This document shows, piece after piece, positions 30,563 through 40,828 of a DNA stretch of 64,000 bases. Below the pieces are notes generated by a model. The model did not search any database. It saw only the letters and a program-made list of their open reading frames with translations, and was not told where the DNA came from. A program made the position numbers and the translations under genes. This DNA comes from Hydractinia symbiolongicarpus (Eukaryota > Cnidaria > Hydrozoa > Anthoathecata > Hydractiniidae): contig NC_079877.1 of NCBI RefSeq assembly GCF_029227915.1, positions 20,239,851 through 20,303,850 of the forward strand. The letters are read 5' to 3'. Positions within the stretch are counted from its first letter, which is position 1. Each line of letters starts with the position of its first letter.

Positions 30563-31620
30563 TTAATGTTTCATCCATATATATTCGAGTATCAATCCTA
30601 CTCCCAACGTGATAGCGGTGGCCTTGCAATCCTCATGCTGCCTGTGGGCTTCCTTGGAGGAGGCTGGTGGGGGGTTATGCCCTGATCGTTCAACCTGGGA
30701 AGGCTGACGTTGATGTTTCCTTGTGACAGCCGCATGCGAAGCATTAATCTGCGGGTTAACACCTATATTAAAGTAATCTTGACTGATCAGAATTTTGTTG
30801 TTGAAATTGGCGACATTTCCTATCCTCAAGTTCATATCTGAGGGAATCATGTAGACTCCGTGAGCTACCGAGAAATCGACCTTGGACCTCGCGTATCTGA
30901 GTACATTCTCAAACTCCCCAATCTCTCTACCTGTACTCGTAGGTCTAATTACCAGCTGCTCAAAGTTCGTCAAGTAGAGTCGTTGGGCATCGATAGAACT
31001 GCCTTGATTACCAATAATTCCTGATCGCGCATTGGCTTGGCTCTCCAGAATCAAATACGCGTAATATCATACACTTTGGGATAACTTTTCTATGCCGATA
31101 CGTGTAAGACCCTCTGATTTCTCGATTATCCATCGACTCCAGGAATTTTTATCTAAATAACTAGGTCCTGCACCAGGGAAGTCCTCGCGAGTAGCTTTCC
31201 AGCTACTGAACAACCCAAAATTCACGTGTCAGTTGCCTGAATTTTTCAATATTGAAAGGATTGTTGAGGCGTCGAAACCTTTCGGAACCTGGTAGAGACA
31301 CTTCGAGATCTTGAAGGATTTTACGAATCTGGAAGTACACGTGGAAGCGGTAAACGGAGCGAACCAGGGGTAAGGATGTGGTCAGATGTTGCATAGTGAG
31401 TGGACCATAGGCTGAAAGGATGTTGGTTCCATGTATTCAATACGGCACCAGAGTGGAACTCGTAGTCCACGAAAATAATAGGGAATTTCACCTTGAATGA
31501 GGACCCTTTCGCGTCAATAACGATATCTTGGATTGATAGATCATTACCCTTGAGTCTCTCGAGATATCGCCTATGATTAGGGGCATACTTTGCCCGTGTG
31601 TTGTACGAGTAAATATTCAT
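30563..31620 (-). pseudogene. Putative minor capsid (penton-like) protein, broken
   Basis: Starts MNIYSYNTRAKYAPNHRRYL at 31620 after AAATAATG. Read in pieces: 31620 to about 31330, 31394-31203, then 31054-30563, so a frameshift in the middle, another near 31200 and one near 31060. The last piece has VYMIPSDMNLRIGNVANFNN and the C-terminal hydrophobic LEYIWMKH. About 350 residues when intact. See the A copy for the reasoning on function. Confidence 0.7.
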
Positions 31621-31632
31621 TATTTCTTTTAA

Positions 31633-32298
31633 AAGAAACTCTATATTACTGGTATCGAAAAACCTACGATTTTTGAGGACTACCTAAGGCAAGATACGAG
31701 AATAGCCCTGAAATCCATCAGCATTCGACCTACTTGGTTGAACCTCTACAGCAATAACGAGTTTACTATACGTAAGGTAGGACCTGATCAGACGGTTACT
31801 AGAATTGAAATCATTAACGGCCTGTATAAGATTGAAAATATTGCGGCCATCGTCAATAGTCAGGCACAGGGCAAAGTACAGCTTTTTGTGCTTAAAAATG
31901 GACTATGCAGGCTACGTGTCAATGAAGTGTACACGGTGGTGATTCATCGACAACTGCAAGAGCTCTTGGGTCTACACTACGATCCTAGTAAAAAATATTA
32001 TATGAAGGGTGATTACGATTCATTTTATAGGACTGATGTATATCAGCGACTGAGGCTTGTTTGCCCTCAGTTAGATGAGGATAATTGCTTGCTGGATATT
32101 AAAAAATCAAAAGTTTTAGCCATCCTAACGACCAAGGAGGTAAGCTGGGGAGATATGTTTACTTGGACTTTTAACACTCCTGTATATCTTCCTTTGAAAG
32201 GCTCGACCGATTGCCTAGAGCTACTTTTAACAGATGAATATCACCACGATAAGAACGTATCATTTGTAGGAATTACCATACACTTGCTCATAGAATAA
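31633..32298 (+). pseudogene. P1, conserved Polinton protein; start codon lost
   Basis: The frame is open from 31633 to 32298 and matches the whole family, but the position of the ATG (31630-31632) reads TAA. Blocks: KPTIFEDYL, NEFTIRKVGPDQTVTRIEII, LFVLKNGLCRLRV and the end VGITIHLLIE. Only 12 bases lie between its expected start and that of the penton-like gene. The rest is undamaged, so the start loss may be the main lesion. Confidence 0.8.
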
Positions 32299-32300
32299 AT

Positions 32301-32945
32301 ATGACAGATATTACTAAGCTATACCCGAGCTTACCGCCAAGTGCTCCGGATCATGAGAATAACGAGGGGCACGTGTATCGATTGAAGAAAATAGAGGAAA
32401 TAGAACATTTTCTACGAAATGAAGTAAAGCAGCGAGAAAAACTCGCTAAAAAATTTGGAATGCATGGGACTTGGGTACACTACATAGATCATGGATTGCT
32501 CGCAATAAGTGTAATAACATCAGGCGTTGGGATCGCTTCTATGCTCAGCGGCATCGGAGTCCCCCTAGCCGTCGTGATGGGTGGGATCAGCATTGCCGTT
32601 GGATTAGGACAAACAGCCTTAAAACAGGGTGGGAAAAAGCTGAATTACAAACGCAAAAAACACAATAGCATAAGATTATTGGCGGAAACGAAGCTGAATT
32701 CAATAGTTGATCTTATATCAAGGGCGATTGAGAATGGAGTGATAAGTGATTATGAGTTTAGCCTAATAATGCAAGAGAAGCAAAAATATCTCCTATTGAA
32801 AGAACAAAAAAGACAACGCACGAAGAAGATCGTCTCCACGATCAATGAATAAGAGAGACAAGCACTTGTCGCGAAAGGTAGAGATGAAGCGAGGGTTGAG
32901 TTGTTAAAAAACTTGCAATCTGCTCAATATGTAAGAAATACCTAG
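32301..32945 (+). pseudogene. P2, conserved Polinton membrane protein, late stop
   Basis: MTDITKLYPSLPPSAPDHEN, two charged helices around a hydrophobic Gly-rich part (LLAISVITSGVGIASMLSGI), then a basic KKLNYKRKKHNSIR and a helical C-terminus. TAA at 32850-32852 cuts it 31 residues before the natural end (LKNLQSAQYVRNT). The ATG directly follows the P1 stop within GAATAAATATG. The most complete P2 copy in the window. Confidence 0.8.
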
Positions 32946-32967
32946 ACAAACCGCCAGCGTATTCATA

Positions 32968-32996
32968 ATCTAATGTATTGTTAATATACATTAGAT
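32968..32996. terminator. Hairpin downstream of P2
   Basis: ATCTAATGTAT and ATACATTAGAT, 11-bp perfect stem, 7-base loop, between P2 and the converging genes. Corresponds in position to 38627-38660. Confidence 0.6.
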
Positions 32997-33062
32997 GGTA
33001 CCAAGTATTTCACCGGTACTGGCATGAATCATGAAATCTCCGTCATAGATGATATTTCTTTT

Positions 33063-33266
33063 CTATTTTGTCTCGAAGCCTCTGATATACTCTTCTAGGA
33101 TCTTCATTGATGTAATTTCTAAACATGATTTGCAATAAGGTCCGAGGGTTTGCGTTGCAATATCTCTATATTTTATCTTGTTAATCGCGGCTATAATTTC
33201 AGCCTTCTTCATGGTGGAGTAGCCACGTATTCCCAGCCCCCTGGCTTCTTTTTTAAGTTCATTCAT
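33063..33266 (-). CDS. Small SAP/Rho-N-like protein
   Basis: 67 residues: MNELKKEARGLGIRGYSTMK followed by KAEIIAAINKIKYRD, the helix-extended-helix pattern of SAP or Rho-N domains that bind nucleic acid, then a CKSC pair. In D a related N-terminal segment (TVKQLRDIAKGRSLKGYYKL) starts the repeat protein at 62589. Here no DUF4116-like repeats follow. Start preceded by ATAATAAACA. Function likely DNA binding (inference). Confidence 0.55.
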   Translation of the reverse strand: MNELKKEARGLGIRGYSTMKKAEIIAAINKIKYRDIATQTLGPYCKSCLEITSMKILEEYIRGFETK

Positions 33267-33272
33267 TGTTTA

Positions 33273-33884
33273 TTATACGACGACGAACAGGTCCTCTTCA
33301 TTATCTGAGTCAAGGTGTTGTGTCCTGGATTGTTGAACTGGTTTATATTTACACTCTTCTAGCATAACCTGCAGATAGTTCCTATTCCCTTGCCGATAGA
33401 TACTTGATAGCTTTAAAATGCAGATGCAGTAGCAGGGCTGCCTCAGTGGTAGTGGTTGATCATGAAAATCACTATTAATCTCCCTATTCCATTCCTTTAC
33501 TTTGGTAGCTACTAACATAGCCTTTTTTAAATGGTGGGGTAGTGAATTTACTACCATATATTTTCTCAATCCATGTCAATATACTTTGATATTTCTGAAG
33601 CCATTCTGGATGATTGTGTAAGTTAAATGACATCGTAAGTGGGGAACTCTCATCATATCTCGATGCTCCATTGCTATATAAGCCCCCTGGTGTTCTGATT
33701 AGTAGGGTAGTAATTCTATTATCATTTTTGTAACCTATAACGATCGTCCATCTTTACCATTACTATTAGCTTGTATTGGATCGCTAGGTACAATGTTTTC
33801 GATCTTTATATCGAGGATATTAAATGCAGTTAAATTGTTATAGAACTCGCCTGTTTCAATATTATTTCCATAAAATTTAAACAT
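33273..33884 (-). pseudogene. P3b, conserved Polinton protein, frameshifted
   Basis: MFKFYGNNIETGEFYNN at 33884, after AATAAACAGG. It matches the D copy (61160-61498) at the SDPIQANSNGKDGR and ASRYDESSPLTMSFNLH blocks and ends with a TTPPFKKG stretch that matches C2. One frameshift near 33735 and a stop or shift near 33500. The remaining frame to 33273 (ends DSDNEEDLFVVV) may be its original C-terminus. Role unknown. Confidence 0.55.
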
Positions 33885-33913
33885 CCTGTTTATTTATGAA
33901 AATTAGACTCTAA

Positions 33914-34072
33914 CTAAGGTTTTTTACAAGGACAGCATCCACCATTATACGTGATAAACATCATGTAACGCTGCCAACACAGCATTTTCCCGCATATAAT
34001 TAACCTCCGTCCAAACTTGCATCTATCATATTTATCGAGATCAATTCCACATTCATCACAATACTCAGTCAT
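33914..34072 (-). CDS. P3a, small Cys-rich zinc protein
   Basis: Start MTEYCDECGIDLDKYDRC at 34072, directly after AAAATAAA; an upstream in-frame ATG at 34138 lacks this box and has no counterpart in other copies. Cysteines: CDEC, C at KC, ICGKMLC, CCPC. 52 residues, ends CKKP. Homologues at 61504-61692 and fused in 38672-39175. Compact zinc ribbon-like pattern; DNA/RNA-binding or structural, unknown. Confidence 0.6.
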   Translation of the reverse strand: MTEYCDECGIDLDKYDRCKFGRRLIICGKMLCWQRYMMFITYNGGCCPCKKP

Positions 34073-34138
34073 TTTATTTTTAAAGCCTTCGGGTATATTC
34101 TGTATAATATGAGTATATGCTATTGCGTATGACGTCAT

Positions 34139-34387
34139 ATGATTTCGTTTATATTATTATGTGTTAGTATTTAATGTATTTATTATTTAATATTATTTTG
34201 TGTTGGTTATTAGCATTTATATATTATTTAATATTATTATGTGTTGATATCAGCATATGATTTAGTTTTTACTTGTTTTGGGATGGAGGTGGTGGTGGAA
34301 ATGGTGAAAGCGGGGTTTTGGGGGGTAAAGGTGTGAAAGGATGGAAAACCTGATTATAATCACTCCTTACTACTACTCCGTGCGGAC
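34139..34387. other. AT-rich junction between the two right halves of BC
   Basis: Phrases like tattatttaatattattatgtgttg recur three times at 34150-34260, then a purine-rich stretch. MCP similarity starts abruptly at about 34387. Probably the recombination scar. Confidence 0.5.
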
Positions 34388-34925
34388 AAAAAGGTAGATC
34401 CTCAGTCAACTCAAACATCTTACCCAGCGGGATGCAGAACGTGTTGCCATACGCCGCAACAATGGCCTTTTCCTCATCGGTACCAGCATGGTCAGTGGCC
34501 TTTACCTGCAAGGCCCGGATTGTACCGTCGTTGGGGTTGATCCCCTCCAAAATTAGGTTATTGTCACGATCAAACTTGGGTAGCCAGAGATCTCGATAGA
34601 CTGCGAGGGTGGAATAGTCATTGATATTTTGCACCTCGTTGCCATTTAAAGTGATACGTAGGTCTTGCACCAGGCTTTTGCCGATATTCGAGACGATGGT
34701 GCGTTTTGTATTGCTAGCCGTCACTTCCAAGTCAAACAGTAGCTTGATGGACCCTGGAAAAATAACCTCGTCCTGTCGCATGTTGGGGATATCCACGTGC
34801 AAATCCTCATTCTGACTGATTGTAGAGGGTGTGCTACTGATCTGAACACGCTGCCGCCTACCCTTAATACCAAAAAGCTGTTTCATTTCTGCGTAGGGGT
34901 CCAATGTAGTTCCGAATGCACTCAT
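34388..34925 (-). pseudogene. MCP: MCP, N-terminal half only (second right half of BC)
   Basis: MSAFGTTLDPYAEMKQLFGI at 34925; open to DLPFCPHG at about 34388, then foreign sequence. Blocks KGRRQRVQISSTPSTI and NLILEGINPNDG as in D. Together with 29570-30239 it covers nearly the whole gene but from two different copies. Start preceded by ATAAATG box; 31 bases to the divergent coiled-coil gene. Confidence 0.9.
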
Positions 34926-34956
34926 TTATTTATATGGGAAATTTGTTTTTAAATAA

Positions 34957-36095
34957 ATGCCTAATAACCCAGTTCATGAACCAGATATTGAGAAGAAGGA
35001 CCTTCCAGATGATAGACCTGAAGATACCCCATCAACGCCAAGGCTTTCAACCCCGGGAGAACAACAGGGTGTTCCGGGGGCTGACCTTGAGGAGCATAGG
35101 CAAGAAATACTAAAATCAAAGGTCGATAGCCTTTACGATCATCTTAGGGAGAAGTTGGGGAATCCTACTGCGAGATATTACGATGCTTTCAGGCTGGAAT
35201 GAAGCGTCTTTTCTTCAACGATGTAGATATCACGGAAGCTATTACAAAAGAGAGGGTGGGTTGCGATCTGCCGGAGCTATCATAGCAAAATTAAAGGTAG
35301 ATCTCGTGAAAACCCTGGGTTTTGGTGACTATACAACTACACCCAACAAAAAGGCAGCGGTCCAGGCACTTGGGCAAGAGTTTGATGACATGGTGAAGAA
35401 GGCCAAGGCTGATGATATCATTTCAATGGACTCCTTAAAGAATATCACAAAGTTGTAGATGACACGGAGAGGGCTATCCAAGAAACTCCGTTTGGTGGCA
35501 CTGATCTCACTGAACGTGAAATAAGAGGGTTTAACCAAGTAGCACAAACTATAAGAGGGAACTTGAAATACTTAGAAAACTAGATGATTTCATACGACAG
35601 CGAACTTGACAAGGCAGAGGACAAGGTTGAACAACTCGAGAAGCAGAAGCACATGGTCTACTTTCCTCTGAAATAGTTAGTCAGCTGAAGGTCATCAAAG
35701 AAACCATAATGAAAATTGCTGGAGATGACACGTCCCTGCTTCAAAAGCTTAAGATCCTCTTCAAAGAGCAGGGGCTGACTATAGCGAGTATCGTCTCGGC
35801 TGTCAGTCTACTGATTTCCACCATTGTACTCGCAGTTACAGGAGGAAGTGGAGGTGCTGCAGGAGGGAGTGCCGCAGGGAAGGGGTTTGTAGAGAAGTAG
35901 TTGGAACGATTGGGAAAATTCCCAAAATACCTAGCAGCCAAGGCAGGTGCTGCATTACCCGGGATTATTGGTACTGTAGTCTCGTTCTTTCTCAGAGTAG
36001 CGGCAACCATTGTCGAATTTGCAGCCAAACACTTGTACATGGCAATCGCAGCTGCTGTTGCTTTTGTCGTGGCTTATGTTGGAAAGAGAAAATAA
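34957..36095 (+). pseudogene. Coiled-coil / Gly-Ala membrane protein, several breaks
   Basis: MPNNPVHEPDIEKKDLPDDR start; frameshift near 35200; conserved FGDYTTTPNKKAAV block; shifts and stops near 35455 and 35585; the C-terminal part is open from 35709 apart from a TAG at 35898-35900 and has ITIASIV-type and LYMAIAAAVAFVVAYVGKRK membrane segments. About 380 residues when intact. Confidence 0.8.
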
Positions 36096-36125
36096 GTTTA
36101 ATATGTCGATGAAACACATTAGACC

Positions 36126-37261
36126 TTACTTAAGCCAGATGTAGGCAATGATGAGCCCTACCCCCGCCGTGATCAACACTGTTTTGGTATATTCATGTTG
36201 TTCCCCCTGTAAGGGTTGTTCAGGAGTACGCTTAGGAGGTGTAGTAGGCTTAGGTGGTGTAGGTGGTATAGTATGTATAGAAGGTGTAGTATACCTAGGT
36301 GTTGTAGTATATGTAGGGGGTGGTTTGATGGCCCGCTCCGTAGGCTTTGCAATAGGCTTGTTATTCACATCAACTTGGACCCCAACACTTACGTTGGCAG
36401 GTGCTACAAGGATGTTATTGTTATACCCCTCAATTTTACCAATATGCAAGTTCATGTTTGAGGGTAGCATGTACACGCTGGGCATGACGGGAAATTGACT
36501 GGAGTTGCGGCATATTGGAGCACTTTTTAGAAAGAGGTTATGTCCTGGCCTACATTCTTCTTCCGCTGTACCATACTTTGAAATTTTTGCAACAGAATTT
36601 GTGTGGCTGTGTAGTTTCCCGCACCCGACCCGAGTAAGACGTAGACGCGAATACTTTCACTCAATTTTGTCAAACCTTCCGACGTCAAACCTTGGTTTGT
36701 CGGTATGATAAACTTTGCATAGTCCCCATCAACCTGGGGCCACCATGAAGCGTTGGTGAGTGACGACATGATAGCCTTGAAATCGTACAGGTTATTGGGG
36801 TCTGCACTATACTCGCGACATACTTGTGCATATCCGGATGTTGAGTAGGGATTTTTATACTGATGAAAGCCACCCTCATACGGCATGGGTACCTTCATTC
36901 TTGCCAGGATGCACCGCATGTGATAGTAAACATGGAATTTAAAGATTGAGTTGACAAGGGGTACGGAGCCGGTCATGTGCTTAGCAGAGATACCCAAAGC
37001 TGTGGTTGCGCAATGGGTAGCAAAATTAACCTAGATATTCGAGTAGTCCAAGGCTTGTCCTGTCCAACCCACTCTGACAGCATCATTCAGTAAATTCGTT
37101 GGAATTTTGATTGTATACTTGGTAAACTCAGGGAATACCACAAAAATATGTGATTCTGTAGATACGTACAGATCCTGATGCTCCGGGTTCTTGATACCAA
37201 GAGGCCATTCTCCCCTATTGGATTTATACTCTGCCTTGGGGTTGTACGAGTACATGTTCAT
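36126..37261 (-). pseudogene. Putative minor capsid (penton-like) protein, broken
   Basis: MNMYSYNPKAEYKSNRGEWP at 37261. A TAG replaces Gln near 37031; 36997-36527 is open (FKFHVYYHMRCILARMKVPM, SIRVYVLLGSGAGNYTA); a frameshift near 36500 leads into 36485-36126 with VYMLPSNMNLHIGKIEGYNN, a Pro/Thr-rich stretch absent from A and C1, and the terminal hydrophobic LITAGVGLIIAYIWLK. Closer to the D copy than to A and C1. Confidence 0.75.
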
Positions 37262-37281
37262 CCTTTTCTTCTAAGAAAGGG

Positions 37282-37949
37282 ATGAAGCAACTCTACATTA
37301 CCGATGCTGAAAAGTCCACGATTTTTGAGGATTACCTGGGACAGGATACGAGGCCTTAAAATCCATCAGTTTTCGGCCTATGTGGCTGAACATTTACACA
37401 GACAACGAGTTTACCATCCGCAAAACAGGGCCGGATCAGAGTATTACTCGGATCGAAATTATAAACGGTCTGTATAGAATCGAGGATCTGGCGACTATCG
37501 TCAACAGTCAGGCACAGGACAAGATCAAGCTGTTTGTCTTAAAAAATGGGCTCTGCAGACTCCGTGTCAATGATGGGTACACGGTGGTGATTAACAGGCC
37601 ACTGCAAGAGCTCTTGGGCCTACCTGCTCCAGCTGGTGAAAAATACTACACAAAGGGCGACTATGATGCATTCTACAAGACTGACGTTTACATTCAGTTA
37701 CGCCTTGTTTGCCCTCAGTTGGACGAAGACGACTGCCTACTTGATGGGAAAAAGTCTAAAATTCTTGCTTTGCTCCCCACCAAAGAGTTAAACGCTTGGG
37801 GGGACATGCTGACCTGGAGTTTTGACACCCCAATTTACCTCCCTTTGAAGGGGTCTACGGATCGCCTCGAGCTCATGCTGACAGACGAACACCATCATGA
37901 CAAAAATGTTTCTTTTACTGGCATCACGATGCATTTGCTCATAGAATAA
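37282..37949 (+). pseudogene. P1, conserved Polinton protein, small deletion
   Basis: MKQLYITDAEKSTIFEDYLG at 37282; about four bases are missing near 37352, causing a stop; the rest (37380-37949) is open for 189 residues with LFVLKNGLCRLRVNDGYTVV and LTDEHHHDKNVSFTGITMHL. The stop TAA is in GAATAAATG, which contains the P2 start. Confidence 0.8.
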
Positions 37950-38599
37950 ATGAATGATGCGACTAAGTTATATCCAAATTTACCAAGCGCGCCTATGGAG
38001 GACGATACTATCCATGAAAGCCAGAAATATAGACTTGACAAAATCGGAGAGATTGAAAAATATCTTCGAAGTGAAATCAAAAAACGGGACGGGCTTTCAA
38101 AGAAGTTCAAGATGCATGGTACGTTGGTACGCTACTGCGACCACGGACTGCTGAGTGTGAGTATTGTCACCTCAGGTGTCGGAATAGGAGCATTAGCCAC
38201 GGGTCTGGGCGCTCCCCTCTGTAATTCCATGGGGGTGTAACGATTGCTGTTGGGTTGGGCCAGGCCGGTCCACGGAACGCCTCGAAAAGGCTTGGGGTTA
38301 AGAGTAAAAAACACGAAAGTATCAGACTACTCGCGGAGTCGAAATTAAACTCCATCGTCGATCTCATATCAAAAGCAGTTGAGAATGGGGTGATTAGTGA
38401 CTATGAGTTTAGTCTCATTATGAAGGAAAAGCAACGGTATATGCTATTGAAGGAACAGATACGTCAACGCTTTAAACGACTTGTTGACGCCATCAACGAA
38501 CGTGAACGTGCTCAGCTGGTAGTTGCGAAAGGCCGAGAAGAAGGCAGAAACGACGTCTTAAAATAACTGCAATCTGTACAGTATGCAAGCACTACCTAG
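37950..38599 (+). pseudogene. P2, conserved Polinton membrane protein, broken
   Basis: MNDATKLYPNLPSAPMEDDT; hydrophobic LLSVSIVTSGVGIGALATGL; a frameshift at about 38235 and a TAA at 38564-38566. The helical C-terminus (LNSIVDLISKAVENGVISDY) is open. Same family as 32301-32945. Confidence 0.8.
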
Positions 38600-38626
38600 A
38601 GTCTCCACCTGCTTACAAGCTTTAGT

Positions 38627-38660
38627 ATGTTTTGTAACCCCTGTGAGGGTTATAAAACAT
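38627..38660. terminator. Hairpin between P2 and P3
   Basis: ATGTTTTGTAACCC and GGGTTATAAAACAT, 14-bp stem with one G-T pair, 6-base loop. Sits between converging genes. Confidence 0.65.
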
Positions 38661-38671
38661 TTACTCATCAC

Positions 38672-39175
38672 TTAGCAGCCATTCGACTTTAAAGTCCTTG
38701 TACCTACATTCTGCAACATGTACCTGCGGGTAGTAGTTTTTACCCTGCATATACCTTTTTTCACAGGCTCCGTCGTCAAGTTTTGAGAGATCAACTCTTC
38801 GATCTTGTTCCAAATTTGCTTATACTTCGCCACCCAATCAGGGTACTCTTCAAAATCAAGACTCATTGCTGGTACAGCACTGGCATTGTACCGGTTAACT
38901 CCATGTGGGGACCAGATTTTTGGTGTAACCCTGAGGGCTACTACGAGATCCCGTGTATGATATAATATAATGTATCTTTGATCCTTGCCTCCGTTGGCAG
39001 GAATGGGATCTGATACTGTCAGATAGTCCGCACATACACAACTACCCCCGTTATATGTGATATACTTCTGGTAGCAGTACCAGCATAGCATTTTACCCTT
39101 TACTACGAACCTCCGTCCGCAGGTACACTTATCATACTCATCCAGCATACGGTCGCAGTCATTACATTGTTCCAT
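38672..39175 (-). CDS. P3a-P3b fusion: zinc domain joined to P3b
   Basis: Open, 167 residues. The first 50 (MEQCNDCDRMLDEYDKCTCG, CWYCY, CVC) are the zinc protein P3a. From DYLTVSDPIPANGGKDQRYI on it is P3b, ending SNGC. In C1 and D these are two genes, P3b having its own start and about 30 residues more. A deletion removed the P3a stop and the P3b start here. Either a natural fusion or decay; it is still open. Confidence 0.75.
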   Translation of the reverse strand: MEQCNDCDRMLDEYDKCTCGRRFVVKGKMLCWYCYQKYITYNGGSCVCADYLTVSDPIPANGGKDQRYIILYHTRDLVVALRVTPKIWSPHGVNRYNASAVPAMSLDFEEYPDWVAKYKQIWNKIEELISQNLTTEPVKKGICRVKTTTRRYMLQNVGTRTLKSNGC

Positions 39176-39355
39176 TTATTTACAGTTATAAAGACGATCA
39201 TCTAGGTCTTGAATTCTTTGTTCATTCTCCTTCTCATTCGATGATTCTTGTACCAAGGCCAATGCCATTAGTGGTACAGAGAGACCAATGCCAGTTATAA
39301 AGATCATAACTACTGCAGTTCCAAATACTTCAAATTTTGATTGGGTGTGGCACAT
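39176..39355 (-). CDS. P4, small single-pass membrane protein
   Basis: 59 residues, start MCHTQSKFEVFGTAVVMIFI, membrane segment FGTAVVMIFITGIGLSVPLM, then a charged helix ending RIQDLDDRLYNCK. Homologue at 61685-61888 with the same size and the RIQDL motif. The stop is two bases upstream of the P3 start codon's complement (39173-39175). Not recognised; topology suggests a tail or signal-anchored protein. Confidence 0.65.
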   Translation of the reverse strand: MCHTQSKFEVFGTAVVMIFITGIGLSVPLMALALVQESSNEKENEQRIQDLDDRLYNCK

Positions 39356-39380
39356 TTTTTGTAGTATTTTTTTTTAATTT

Positions 39381-39407
39381 TTATCTTACAACAAGGTTGT
39401 AAGATAA
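39381..39407. terminator. Hairpin downstream of the DUF4116-like gene
   Basis: TTATCTTACAAC and GTTGTAAGATAA, perfect 12-bp stem, loop aag, 12 bases past the stop of the next gene (39419). Here the genes are in tandem, so the hairpin marks a 3' end, not only a convergent junction. Confidence 0.65.
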
Positions 39408-39418
39408 CCTTGGAAATT

Positions 39419-39805
39419 TCACCTACATATGGAGCACATGTTGTCACGCATGTCCTGCGTTTTTAACTCGTCTGGTACAAGCCTTACAAGACAGGCATGC
39501 CATTCAACAGCTTTGTTGCACATGTCCTGAGTCTTGAATTGTTTCGGAAGAAACCAGATCATATCATGGTCTTTGTTGAAAGCTTTGCTGCACATATCCT
39601 GTGTCTTGAAGCGGTATGGTACAAACTCGAGCATCAAGGGATCCTCCCCAACAGCCTTGTTGCACATGTCCTGTGTTTTGATCTCCTCTATTGCGTACTT
39701 GAACCAATCCGGCACACATATAAGCTGGTAAGGCTCATCTTCAACAGCCTTGTTGCACACGTCCTGCGTTTTGAATAGGCCTGATATGTACTTGAACCAA
39801 CTCAT
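39419..39805 (-). CDS. DUF4116-like repeat protein
   Basis: 128 residues, start MSWFKYISGLFKTQDVCNKA. Four to five repeats of a unit of about 24 residues, each with (F/I)KTQDMCNKAV followed by a variable stretch and (V/L)P(D/Y).FK. Pattern resembles DUF4116 repeats known from giant viruses and some bacteria (from memory). Unlike D it lacks the SAP-like N-terminus and the long C-terminus. Likely protein-protein interaction; outermost gene next to the terminal repeat. Confidence 0.65.
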   Translation of the reverse strand: MSWFKYISGLFKTQDVCNKAVEDEPYQLICVPDWFKYAIEEIKTQDMCNKAVGEDPLMLEFVPYRFKTQDMCSKAFNKDHDMIWFLPKQFKTQDMCNKAVEWHACLVRLVPDELKTQDMRDNMCSICR

Positions 39806-39834
39806 CTTCTCTTTACGTACATGATTTAACTTTG

Positions 39835-40129
39835 AAGGGTGGTCAATAGGACCACCTTTCTGCGCATGCGTTGATGATCAGCGGTGTGGGTTGAGCCTTG
39901 CTGCACATTGCATAACCTTGCTGCGCATGCGTTGATGATCAGCGGATTTTTTGTGTTACTGCGCATGCGTTGATGATCAGTGGACTTTTGCTGATGATCA
40001 GCGGATTTTTGTGATGAGGTGTGATGAACAGCTGTGACGTCACAACTGGTTTTGTGTATGAGAATTTTTATAAGAGTTTGACCGTGGCTTTTGGAAAAAT
40101 GTGGTTTGAACGGCCCACTAAACACTGCT
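39835..40129 (-). repeat. Right terminal inverted repeat of BC
   Basis: Ends ...GTTTGAACGG..AACACTGCT; reverse complement of 15725-15985. Contains four copies of a GATGATCAG/GCGCATGCG type direct repeat and TGACGTCA near 40035. Slightly longer than the left because of an extra internal copy. Confidence 0.85.
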
Positions 40130-40828
40130 TTGAGGCAGGATAAAAATGACAAAGAACCGTCATTTGAATTTTGATGACGTCAGCAATCCATCTAGAAAAA
40201 AACTTAGAACCTTGTTTTCACGTTGCTTCTATTGCGTAGAGTTTAAACTGCTGATCAAGAAAATGTATATGATCATGTGCTTTTGATGAGAGGTTAATGA
40301 GATATAAAGGTTTAAAGAATTTTGCTGACGTCAGCAAAGTCTCCACAAAAGTACCAAATTTTTTTTTTAAGAAATTTGTATACCCATTGCCCTTATCGTA
40401 TAGATCTTAAAACGCTGATCAAGAAAATGTATTGGATCATCTATTGAAAAACGGTTGCAGAGATATCAGGGTTTAAAGGTTTTTTGATGACGTCATTAAC
40501 CCGTCCATTCCGAAACGGATCCCAGGCTTAGGAAAATTACCCAAATTGGTCCTAGGTGGTCCCTAGTTACCCACGCAGTGAAAAATCATTGACCACCACC
40601 TCGTTTCCAAGTTATTTGGCCTCAAAGTTTTAGGTGCACTGTAATAGCTTCATTAATTTAATATAGGATATTGACGTTAAAGTAGTGTTATTGACGTCGC
40701 GCCGTGACGTCAGAAAGTTTAACATCATTGACATGTATTTTTCGGCAACATCAAAGGAAAATGAACACATCCACATTGCCTGTTACAGACAGACGGACAG
40801 ACACACACACTCTTATTATAGAGAATGG
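40130..40828 (+). repeat. Repeat R, continuation of the unit split by BC
   Basis: Begins (ct/tt)gaggcaggataaaaatg, continues tttgaattttgatgacgtca, aactgctgatcaagaaaatg, cgaaacggat, acccaaattggtcct and ends at the next TCGATAAGG. With 15695-15724 it makes a unit of about 730 bp, the same as the complete unit 42411-43152. Confidence 0.8.

Larger units (their letters stand above)
15725..40129 (+). mobile_element. Composite Polinton BC with terminal inverted repeats
   Basis: Terminal inverted repeats lie at 15725-15985 and 39835-40129. The flanks CTGAG (15720-15724) and TTGAG (40130-40134) look like a 5-bp target duplication with one mismatch, and the flanking R repeat is continuous across the insertion. 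Inside: left half 16019-20754; orphan ORF 20846-21262; satellite; LINE with nested P-like transposon; first right half 28495-34072; second, different right half 34388-39805. The two right halves diverge clearly in sequence, so a recombination between related elements is more likely than a recent duplication. Confidence 0.8.
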
